A DNA stretch of 15,784 nucleotides from an uncultured Candidatus Saccharibacteria bacterium. GTDB lineage: Bacteria; Patescibacteria; Saccharimonadia; Saccharimonadales; UBA4665. The notes under the pieces are model-generated. The model was not told the DNA's origin. It ran no database searches and saw only the letters and a program-made list of their open reading frames with translations. The position numbers and the translations under genes were made by a program. Positions 1-6,342 of this stretch are shown here, one piece after another (the first letter of the stretch is position 1; each line of letters begins with the position of its first letter). Location: assembly GCA_903925195.1 (NCBI GenBank), contig CAIYEO010000038.1, positions 1-15,784 on the forward strand, read 5' to 3'.

Positions 1-24
1 CACCATAAGCTTAACTAATGACAT

Positions 25-101
25 GGGGATGTAGCTCAGTTGGCTAGAGCACCTGCTTTGCAAGCAGGGGGTCCGGGGTTCGAGTCCCCGCATCTCCACC
101 A
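25..101 (+). tRNA. tRNA-Ala (anticodon TGC)
   Basis: Complete cloverleaf. The acceptor stem is GGGGATG/CATCTCC (25-31 with 91-97) and includes the G3:U70 wobble that is the alanine identity determinant. The anticodon stem is CCTGC/GCAGG with loop TTTGCAA, giving anticodon TGC. The T-stem is a perfect CGGGG/CCCCG around TTCGAGT. The discriminator is A98 and the CCA end is encoded at 99-101. The FAD oxidoreductase gene starts 56 bases downstream with no clear promoter between, so read-through from the tRNA is possible. Confidence 0.97.
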
Positions 102-157
102 TGTGTTAGAATTAAAACAAAGATATATCAAAAACGATTACAGGGGGAACATATTTT

Positions 158-1789
158 ATGAATAAGATTGCGCATTACTTACAGAATCACCTAAGAGGTG
201 AAGTAATGGACTCTAAAGATGCTCGATCTTATTTTTCAAATGATAATAGTATTTTAACTATTACCCCAACAGTTATTGTTTACCCCAAGAATGAAAATGA
301 CGTTAGAAAAACCACTAGGTTTAGCTGGCAATTAGCTGAGAGAGGCAGATTACTGCCAATTACATCTAGAGGCTCAGGTACAGACCAAACTGGTGCTGCT
401 ATTGGCAGCGGTATAATTATGGTTTTTCCAGCACACATGAATAAGATCGTTGAGCTAGATACAAAGAGCGGTGAAGTAGTCATAGAGCCAGGAATCAACT
501 TTGGTAAAATGCAGCAATCGCTTAAAACTCATGGGCTATTCTTGCCAGCTTACCCATCTTCACTGGAGTATTCAACCGTAGGAGGGGCAATCGCAAATAA
601 TGCTGGTGGTGAAAAGTCAGTTAAGTATGGCGACACTAGAAGATACGTTAAATCATTGAGAGTAGTCCTTGCTAATGGAGAAGTAATTGAAACTAAACCC
701 TTAAATAAACGAGAACTTAATAAAAAACTTGGACAAACAAATTTCGAAGGTGAAATCTATAGATCAATCGATACCCTAATAGAAGAAAACAAAGACCTAA
801 TAAAAACTACCGACCTAGCTGTAGCTCGTAATGGAGCGGGATATGATATCAAGGATGTTGTAACAAAAAAAGGTTTTGATCTTACTCCATTGTTTGTTGG
901 CTCACAAGGTACGCTGGGTGTCATAACTGAAGCAAATTTAACAACATCAGAAAATAACATCGATACAACTCTAATTTTTGGATTTTTTGATGGTCTAGGA
1001 GAACTACAAGATGCTATTAATGAACTGAAAGAGTTGTCTGAGTCACCAAGTTCTATCGAGCTTGTAGATGAGCAATTCTTGATAATGGTCAATAAAATAA
1101 ATCCTAATCTATTAAAGGATATACTGCCATCTGTTCTACCTAAATTCATTCTCTTTGTTGAGTTTGATAATTCTAACGATAGGCTAAGAAGAAAAATGGC
1201 TAAAAAAGTATCTAAGATATTCTCACATTATGCATCATCTAATCAGATGGAATCAGATGAAGATAAAATAGAAAATATTTGGAAAATTCGTAATGCTAGC
1301 TCAGTGATTTTAAATCATGTAGATGGTAACACTAGACCGGTTCCACTTCTGGAAGATGGAATTGTTCCTATAGACAGGCTATCTGATTACATAGACAGTC
1401 TATATCAAATCTTTAGCAAAAATCATGTACAAATTGCAATATGGGGTCATGCAGGAGAAGGAAACCTGCATATCCAACCATTTCTTGATTTAAGTGTTGT
1501 AGGTGATAGACAGAAAGTTTTCAAGATGATGGAGGAGTATTATCCAATGCTCATTTCTCTAGGAGGTAGCACCAGTGGTAGCTATAACGATGGTCGGCTT
1601 AGATCGCTGTACCTAGAAAGGTTATACGGCAAAGATGCATATAATCTAATGGTAAGACTAAAAAATATTTTTGATCCACATAATATCTTAAATCCAGGAG
1701 TTAAGGTTAATAGTTCAATTGACGAGGTTAAAAACATGCTCAAACAAGACTATACTAGGGGACATAATAACTTTTTACCACATTCCTAG
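158..1789 (+). CDS. FAD-binding oxidoreductase, GlcD/D-lactate dehydrogenase-like
   Basis: Flavoprotein of the VAO/PCMH family, which oxidises 2-hydroxyacids such as D-lactate, glycolate or D-2-hydroxyglutarate. The N-terminal FAD_binding_4 domain (about residues 35-215) has an FAD phosphate-binding loop (SRGSGTDQTG) and the segment TVGGAIANNAGG. The C-terminal FAD-oxidase_C domain carries GHAGEGNLH, whose two His are metal ligands in relatives, and ends with the typical DPHNILNPG. The 543 residues carry no Fe-S cluster domain, so an electron acceptor must be supplied separately. The start is fixed by a G-rich ribosome site (AGGGGG at 142-147), 10 bases before the ATG. One oddity is at the position of the family motif G-E-H-G, where this protein has G-S-Y-N (Ser475, Tyr476, Asn477). 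It therefore lacks the expected metal-ligand Glu and catalytic His. Fold assignment is firm; substrate and activity are uncertain. Confidence 0.9.
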   Translation: MNKIAHYLQNHLRGEVMDSKDARSYFSNDNSILTITPTVIVYPKNENDVRKTTRFSWQLAERGRLLPITSRGSGTDQTGAAIGSGIIMVFPAHMNKIVELDTKSGEVVIEPGINFGKMQQSLKTHGLFLPAYPSSLEYSTVGGAIANNAGGEKSVKYGDTRRYVKSLRVVLANGEVIETKPLNKRELNKKLGQTNFEGEIYRSIDTLIEENKDLIKTTDLAVARNGAGYDIKDVVTKKGFDLTPLFVGSQGTLGVITEANLTTSENNIDTTLIFGFFDGLGELQDAINELKELSESPSSIELVDEQFLIMVNKINPNLLKDILPSVLPKFILFVEFDNSNDRLRRKMAKKVSKIFSHYASSNQMESDEDKIENIWKIRNASSVILNHVDGNTRPVPLLEDGIVPIDRLSDYIDSLYQIFSKNHVQIAIWGHAGEGNLHIQPFLDLSVVGDRQKVFKMMEEYYPMLISLGGSTSGSYNDGRLRSLYLERLYGKDAYNLMVRLKNIFDPHNILNPGVKVNSSIDEVKNMLKQDYTRGHNNFLPHS

Positions 1790-1799
1790 TATCTAGCTA

Positions 1800-1828
1800 T
1801 TGAGTTTTTTGGTAATTTTGAGTAAAAT
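1800..1828 (+). promoter_or_regulatory. Sigma70-like promoter for the tRNA-Leu/tRNA-Val pair
   Basis: -35 TTGAGT (4 of 6 consensus bases), a spacer of exactly 17, and -10 TAAAAT (5 of 6). The predicted start near 1835 lies about 28 bases before tRNA-Leu. It sits immediately after the stop of the FAD oxidoreductase gene. Predicted from sequence only. Confidence 0.6.
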
Positions 1829-1862
1829 AACAGGGTACTTTGATTATTTTTAGCTCTCACTC

Positions 1863-1948
1863 GCGCGAGTGGCGGAATGGTAGACGCGCTACCTTGAGGT
1901 GGTAGTGGGGGCAACCCTGTGGAAGTTCGAGTCTTCTCTCGCGCACCA
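1863..1948 (+). tRNA. tRNA-Leu (anticodon GAG)
   Basis: Acceptor stem GCGCGAG/CTCGCGC (1863-1869 with 1938-1944) is perfect. The anticodon stem is CTACC/GGTAG with loop TTGAGGT, giving anticodon GAG (codons CTC and CTT). A long class II variable arm (GGG/CCC stem) and a GGAATGGTAGACG D-arm are typical of leucine tRNAs. The T-arm GGAAG/CTTCT has one G:U pair. Discriminator A1945 and encoded CCA complete it. Only three bases separate it from the next tRNA, so the two are probably cotranscribed. Confidence 0.96.
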
Positions 1949-1951
1949 TGA

Positions 1952-2028
1952 GGGCGGTTAGCTCAGTTGGCTAGAGCGCCTCGTTTACACCGAGGAAGTC
2001 GGGGGTTCGAGTCCCTTACCGCCCACCA
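1952..2028 (+). tRNA. tRNA-Val (anticodon TAC)
   Basis: Acceptor stem GGGCGGT/ACCGCCC (1952-1958 with 2018-2024). The anticodon stem is CCTCG/CGAGG with loop TTTACAC, giving anticodon TAC (codon GTA). The T-stem GGGGG/CCCTT contains two G:U pairs. Discriminator A2025 is followed by an encoded CCA. No intrinsic terminator is visible behind it, so transcription could continue toward the F1-like cluster. Confidence 0.96.
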
Positions 2029-2034
2029 AATATA

Positions 2035-2063
2035 TTGTCACCAAATAACTATCGCCTTAATCA
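2035..2063 (+). promoter_or_regulatory. Weak candidate promoter for the F1-like cluster
   Basis: TTGTCA (5 of 6 bases of the -35 consensus), a 17-base spacer, and a poor -10 (TAATCA). It is the best -35/-10 pair I see between the tRNAs and the first gene of the cluster. A good isolated -10-like hexamer, GATAAT at 2134-2139, has no -35 at the right distance. If that one is used, translation must start downstream of it. Confidence 0.25.
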
Positions 2064-2100
2064 GTCACAAATTACCTAACCATTAATGTTTATAGTGTAT

Positions 2101-2155
2101 ACATCCCCAAAAAATGCTATTATTTATAGCAAAGATAATGCTTGTGCGGGGGGAT
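2101..2155 (+). promoter_or_regulatory. Nested inverted repeat and G6 tract at the start of the F1-like cluster
   Basis: The hairpin TGCTAT/ATAGCA (2115-2120 with 2126-2131, five-base loop) lies inside a second inverted repeat, ATCCCC (2103-2108) with GGGGAT (2150-2155). The right arm of the outer repeat overlaps a GGGGGG tract (2148-2153), the only strong Shine-Dalgarno-like sequence near the first gene. An RNA starting upstream could fold to hide this tract. The tract lies inside the open reading frame as drawn, so the true start codon is uncertain: ATG 2114, ATG 2138, GTG 2144 or even ATT 2159. Confidence 0.3.
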
Positions 2156-3013
2156 CATATTTACTGGGTTAGAAACATAAAATCTAAACTTTCAAGAAGA
2201 GGTGCCTTATTTAGCATATTGGCTGCTTTGTTTATTTACGCATCAATTCTCATACCACATATAGTTTTTGCTGATTCTCTAAGTCTGTCGAGCGGGTATT
2301 CCTCTACCCAGAAACTGCAAGTAGGTTCACTGACGAGTTTGGATCCAAAAAACAATCAGAACGTTGTCAGTGCGAATGTTAATAATGTTAACAACCTAGC
2401 GGGCGTAGTAATTAATCAAAATAATTCTAATATTAGTTTTGACAATGCAAAATCTACCTACCAGGTAGGTACATCAGGGGTTTATTCAGTTAACGTCTCA
2501 ACAGTTAACGGCAATATATCAAAAGGTGACAGGATAACGGCCTCAATTATTGAGGGAATTGGTATGAGGGCAAGTTCTCCTTCTAGAGTAATTGGAACAG
2601 CGCTCGATAATTTCGACTCTAAAGCTAAGGGGGCGAGTCAACAATCTATAGATCATAACAGAACAATTTTCGTTGGACAGATTTTGGTTAATGTGGCTGT
2701 CGGAGATTTTTCTGGTATTGCAGTGACTAACCCTGTAAACCCTAATATCGCACCTTATCAAAATTTTTTCCAGAACGTCCTTAGTAAAAAGGTTAGTCAG
2801 AACCAGACAGTTACAGCTTTAACGATTATCTCAGTCGGATTAATCATTACTATATTACTAATTCTTATATCCACCATTATCTCTATGAGATCAATCGGCA
2901 GGAACCCACTCGCCAGGAAGGGCATAACTAGACATACGATTTTGATTATTGTTATGGTTACCGCTATACTTTGTATTAGTTTAATAACAGCATATTTAGT
3001 GATGGCAGGTTGA
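2114..3013 (+). CDS. Secreted-domain protein with C-terminal ATPase c-subunit-like hairpin lacking the ion-binding carboxylate
   Basis: First gene of the F1-like cluster, 299 residues as drawn. A signal peptide or anchor (about residues 28-54, ending VFADS) precedes a beta-rich extracytoplasmic domain (about 60-200). That domain contains VSTVNGNISKGD and SRVIGTALDNF, a module I recall from CPR surface-fibre proteins. The C-terminus is a two-helix hairpin (about 232-257 and 274-298) joined by a basic loop with IGRNP, which matches the cytoplasmic rotor loop of F-type c subunits. The predicted topology (outside N-terminus, loop inside, C-terminus outside) equals that of c. Counting from the loop Pro265, residue +18 is Thr283; in E. 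coli c this is Pro43 to Asp61. The glycine-rich motif of helix 1 is replaced by Ile/Leu. Homology to c is inferred from the loop, spacing, topology and operon position. The real start may lie downstream of the G6 tract. Confidence 0.75.
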   Translation: MLLFIAKIMLVRGDHIYWVRNIKSKLSRRGALFSILAALFIYASILIPHIVFADSLSLSSGYSSTQKLQVGSLTSLDPKNNQNVVSANVNNVNNLAGVVINQNNSNISFDNAKSTYQVGTSGVYSVNVSTVNGNISKGDRITASIIEGIGMRASSPSRVIGTALDNFDSKAKGASQQSIDHNRTIFVGQILVNVAVGDFSGIAVTNPVNPNIAPYQNFFQNVLSKKVSQNQTVTALTIISVGLIITILLILISTIISMRSIGRNPLARKGITRHTILIIVMVTAILCISLITAYLVMAG

Positions 3014-3017
3014 TGTA

Positions 3018-3632
3018 ATGAATTTTTCAGAGTTAACAAACACGGGCATTATCAGTTGGTTAGTCCTTATCTTATTTTTGGTAATTGTAATTGTGCTGAT
3101 AGTAACTGTGATTATAAATGATTTAAGAAAGCAATTTAAGCCTACTGTGTCGACAAATGCCACTAATACATCCATGACTTCAGTTCAGCTAGAAAAAGCC
3201 TCTGAACGGGCTCTAAAAGAGCTAGTGAATAAGATAAATGATGAGGTTAGTTCAAAATATATGGCTCATCTTAAATCTAGCCTTAATAAGGTAGATGCAA
3301 CATTTCAAAAAAATATAGAAGATAGTGTTAAGGAGTTTAATAGTACTTTAATGACATTTCAGCTAGACGTGCAAAATAAAATTGAAGCTGCAAACCAAAG
3401 GATGCTGTTAGCAACTGTTGAATCAGAGAAGCAAGTTAGTGCAATGATCCAGTCTAAGAAGGAAGAGACTATTGGAAAAATCGATAACCGTCTATCTGAA
3501 ATATTAGTAAGCTATCTTAATCATAGCCTCGAAGGGGTTATTGATCTCAGTGATCAACAGGACTATATCTTCGAGAATCTAGAAAAAAATAAGGCTTTAA
3601 TCATTGAGGACATTAACAATGTCAAAATATAG
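3018..3632 (+). CDS. atpF: F-type ATPase subunit b-like peripheral stalk protein
   Basis: 204 residues. One N-terminal membrane helix (about residues 10-35) is followed by a long, charged, helix-rich and probably coiled-coil region to the C-terminus. This is the architecture of subunit b, which tethers the alpha3beta3 head to the membrane. It lies between the c-like protein and the delta-like gene, as b does in canonical operons. It is somewhat longer than the usual b (about 156-170). Four bases separate it from the preceding stop, and an AGGT at 3007-3010 inside the upstream gene can serve as its ribosome site. Sequence similarity alone is weak because coiled coils diverge fast; the assignment rests on architecture and position. 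Confidence 0.7.
   Translation: MNFSELTNTGIISWLVLILFLVIVIVLIVTVIINDLRKQFKPTVSTNATNTSMTSVQLEKASERALKELVNKINDEVSSKYMAHLKSSLNKVDATFQKNIEDSVKEFNSTLMTFQLDVQNKIEAANQRMLLATVESEKQVSAMIQSKKEETIGKIDNRLSEILVSYLNHSLEGVIDLSDQQDYIFENLEKNKALIIEDINNVKI
3606..3610 (+). promoter_or_regulatory. Ribosome binding site deciding the delta-like start
   Basis: GAGGA lies eight bases before ATG 3619 and inside the end of the b-like gene. It favours ATG 3619 over the in-frame TTG at 3604, which overlaps the site itself. Confidence 0.6.
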
Positions 3633-4101
3633 CCTTAAAAAGATGCCCTCTGAGATAAATAGCCTATCTCAACTACAACAGGTTAGGGTATGGATAGATG
3701 AATTATTTTCAAAGCAAAGATCAGATATAGCTTCTAAAAAAAATGGCACAACAAATAAGCTTGATAAAAATAATCTACCAGAATGCATTCAGTGTTTTTT
3801 TTCATCAGAAGTTACCTGGGAGAATCTGAGTGAGCTAAAGATTCAGCTTGATAAAATCATAGAAACCTCTACTGTCACTACCATTACTTTATCTGACATT
3901 CCATCGACAGAGATGAAAATGAAAATCGTATCTTGGTTTCGATCTATTAATTCACTAGCCATGGTTGAGTTTCTAACGGATGCATCAATAGTCGGCGGTT
4001 TAATTGTTAGAACTGAGAAGAGAAGGTATGATTTGTCTCTTAGGAAAATTCTTGAAAATGTAGATGTAAATAAGATCGGAATACTCAACGATGTCCAATA
4101 A
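3619..4101 (+). CDS. atpH: F-type ATPase subunit delta-like protein
   Basis: 160 residues from ATG 3619. The C-terminal part contains DASIVGGLIVRTEKRRYDLS followed by a short helix. This closely matches the signature end of delta/OSCP subunits (D-x-S-hydrophobic-hydrophobic-G-G, hydrophobic-hydrophobic-R, D-x-S). Delta links the top of the F1 head to the b stalk. The N-terminal half, normally a six-helix bundle that grips the alpha N-termini, is short and not recognisable, and the protein is slightly below the usual 175-180 residues. The alpha N-terminal extension is also shortened, so the two may have changed together. The start overlaps the b-like gene by 14 bases, and the stop overlaps alpha by 11, implying translational coupling. 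Confidence 0.75.
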   Translation: MSKYSLKKMPSEINSLSQLQQVRVWIDELFSKQRSDIASKKNGTTNKLDKNNLPECIQCFFSSEVTWENLSELKIQLDKIIETSTVTTITLSDIPSTEMKMKIVSWFRSINSLAMVEFLTDASIVGGLIVRTEKRRYDLSLRKILENVDVNKIGILNDVQ

Positions 4102-5506
4102 AAAAATCTACTCTAGTTTAGTTGATAGAGGTAATCAAACTGGAGAGGTTATATCTACCGATAGATTTTTGGCAATTGTTAAGGGGCTAGATAAGATAAT
4201 GATAGGTGCAATGGTGGTTTTTGAGAATGGTCAAGACGGTATTGTTCAAGGAGTCCGGGAAGATTTCGTTGAGGTTTTGAGCCTAAGCTCAGAAATCATT
4301 GAAATTGGAAATCTAGTAGTAGCCAAAACAGATAAGTTATCTATCGGCGTCAGTGAAGGGTTACTAGGTAGAATCATTAATCCTTTAGGCCATCCTATTG
4401 ATGGTAAAGGAATCGTTCGAAAAGCTAAGGATCAAGATGTTTTTTCGGAAGCTCTTGATTTTAAAAATCGGGCAATTTTATCTACTCAACTTGAAACTGG
4501 CGTTACGTTAGTAGATACATTATTTCCAATTGTTTATGGTCAGAGAATTGCGATAATGGGTGATTCTAAATCTGGTAAGACTACATTTCTTAGTCAACTT
4601 GCAATTAATCAAGCAAAAAAAGGAAAAATTATTGTTTATGTTCTTATTGGCAAAAGAAAACCTGACGTAGAAATTCTAATCAACAGATTTGAAAAAGAAA
4701 AAGTGAGTAGCAAGATTGTCTTCGTATTAGCAGATGTCTTTGACTCTCTTCCGCTTACTTATTTGGCACCATATAGTGGCTGTGCCGTAGCTGAGTACTT
4801 GTGGCAAGCTGGTAATGACGTGATTATTATTTATGATGACCTAAGTAATCACGCTAAGGCATACAGAGAGCTTTCTTTGATCTTAAGGAAGAATCCAGGC
4901 AGGGAGGCATATCCAGGAGATATGTTTTATGCCCATTCATCTTTGCTCGAGAGAGCAGGAAAAATGGAATCAAACGGTAAAACATTGACGTCACTTCCTA
5001 TCTCTGTTACGCCGAATGACGATATCACTGGATTTCTTTCTACAACGTTAATCTCCATAACCGACGGACAACTTATTTTTGATAACAGCATAATGAGGTC
5101 AGGAATTAAGCCAGCAATTAATGTTGGCTTGTCTGTCTCTCGTGTTGGGGGCAGGGGTCAGACGAAAAACGCACGATATCTTGCGAGAATTATCTCATCT
5201 TATTTAGCAAATTATCGACTAACTCTTGAGTCCTCAAGATTTGTGAGTGAACAGTCCAATGAGACAAAATCAACACTTAGGATTGGATCGAGGATTTATG
5301 ATATTTTTGGTCAATCTCCTCACGAGTTATTTACTTTGATTGAAGAGCAAATCATGCTAAAAGTAGCTCTTGGGAGTGGTAGTCTAGATACATTAGATGT
5401 CGCTAAGCTTAAGTCTATCGTTAAGAACCTTCCGCTCAAGGATAAAGTCGACACCAATATTGAATCAATTTCTGAAAAAATAATACAGTCTGGACTAAAG
5501 GGTTAA
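4091..5506 (+). CDS. atpA: F1-like ATPase alpha subunit (divergent)
   Basis: 471 residues against about 500-513 in typical alpha subunits. An N-terminal beta-barrel is followed by the nucleotide domain. The P-loop GDSKSGKT (157-164) is intact in its Gly, Lys and Thr; the Q-T of the usual GDRQTGKT is K-S here. Further alpha landmarks are YLAPYSGCAVAEY, IIYDDLSNHAKAYREL, PGREAYPGDMFYAHSSLLER and SVSRVGG, which carries the arginine finger (Arg351) that acts on the beta catalytic site. The N-terminal arm that docks on delta and the C-terminal helical domain are both shortened. The gene follows delta with an 11-base overlap and precedes gamma by five bases. The conserved residues argue for a working alpha3beta3 head, not a decayed copy. 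The divergence suggests a specialised F1-like ATPase rather than the main ATP synthase. Confidence 0.92.
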   Translation: MSNKKIYSSLVDRGNQTGEVISTDRFLAIVKGLDKIMIGAMVVFENGQDGIVQGVREDFVEVLSLSSEIIEIGNLVVAKTDKLSIGVSEGLLGRIINPLGHPIDGKGIVRKAKDQDVFSEALDFKNRAILSTQLETGVTLVDTLFPIVYGQRIAIMGDSKSGKTTFLSQLAINQAKKGKIIVYVLIGKRKPDVEILINRFEKEKVSSKIVFVLADVFDSLPLTYLAPYSGCAVAEYLWQAGNDVIIIYDDLSNHAKAYRELSLILRKNPGREAYPGDMFYAHSSLLERAGKMESNGKTLTSLPISVTPNDDITGFLSTTLISITDGQLIFDNSIMRSGIKPAINVGLSVSRVGGRGQTKNARYLARIISSYLANYRLTLESSRFVSEQSNETKSTLRIGSRIYDIFGQSPHELFTLIEEQIMLKVALGSGSLDTLDVAKLKSIVKNLPLKDKVDTNIESISEKIIQSGLKG

Positions 5507-5511
5507 ATTAG

Positions 5512-6342
5512 ATGTCTATAAATCTAAAAGAACTTCAGAAAAGTTTGAATAACACAGGGACGATAATGAATCTAAGCTCAATTTTTGAAATAACTTCCAC
5601 GATTAAAATTAACTCCACAAAGTCTAGTGTTTTTGCCTCTCAAAAATTTTATCTCGATCTCTTCAGCCTCTATCAGAGACTAGTGAACGCTCAAAAACTT
5701 GATGAATTACCTAAACGCTCAATAAGCTATAATAAAACACTTTCTTTAGTAGTCACTTCATCTGGAAGTTTCTCTGGTCCAGCGGATAATGAAATTCTTA
5801 GACTACTGGATAGTGATACGGATACGGCCGGTAGTGATATTGCTATGATTGGAAAAAAAGGGGTTTCTATTTTAACGGCCAAAGGTAGAAAAATGGTACT
5901 TGCTTTTGATTCGCCAGATATATCAAGACCAATCGATGTAACTCCGCTTGCTGATTTAATAAAAAAATATAAGAATGCATATTGCATACATCAGACCTTT
6001 ATATCTATTGCAGATCAAAAGATTATCAGGGTTAATCTAATACCGTCAGAAAATATAATTAGCGAGCAGGGAATTAAAATAGACATTGATAGCTTTATAT
6101 TAGAGCCAGAATACCTTGAAATCATGAATTACCTTGAGTCAGTCATTTTAAACATTACTTTAACTCAGATTATTTTTGAAGCTAGACTAAGTGAGTATGC
6201 GAATAGATTTAAAACAACAACAGTTATTAATGAAAAGGCAAAAGAAAGCATAAGATTATTGAAATTGCAGTATAATCAGGCAAAGCGAAGAGTTAAAGAT
6301 GAGGCGCTTAGAGCTCAATTATTTCAAGGGGTTAGACGATGA
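5512..6342 (+). CDS. atpG: F1-like ATPase gamma subunit (divergent)
   Basis: 276 residues, close to normal gamma length. The central rotor shaft turns inside the alpha3beta3 head and docks on the c-ring through its globular part. Recognisable pieces are a central fold with GSFSGPADNEILR (counterpart of the GxCGGxN region), IGKKGVSIL (counterpart of IGRKG), and the C-terminal helix ending in LQYNQAKRR, which matches the gamma signature. The N-terminal helix is less basic than usual and lacks the familiar I-x-x-V-x-x-T-x-K-I-T-x-A-M pattern. No membrane segment is present. Its stop overlaps the beta start as ATGA. That gamma is retained means a rotary mechanism is still expected even though no ion-translocating parts are encoded here. 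Confidence 0.87.
   Translation: MSINLKELQKSLNNTGTIMNLSSIFEITSTIKINSTKSSVFASQKFYLDLFSLYQRLVNAQKLDELPKRSISYNKTLSLVVTSSGSFSGPADNEILRLLDSDTDTAGSDIAMIGKKGVSILTAKGRKMVLAFDSPDISRPIDVTPLADLIKKYKNAYCIHQTFISIADQKIIRVNLIPSENIISEQGIKIDIDSFILEPEYLEIMNYLESVILNITLTQIIFEARLSEYANRFKTTTVINEKAKESIRLLKLQYNQAKRRVKDEALRAQLFQGVRR

Noticed and set aside
1..5. CACCA at the very start, which could be the 3' end of another tRNA before tRNA-Ala.
   Set aside because: Five bases are too few; the three complete tRNAs here do end this way, but the rest would lie outside the window.
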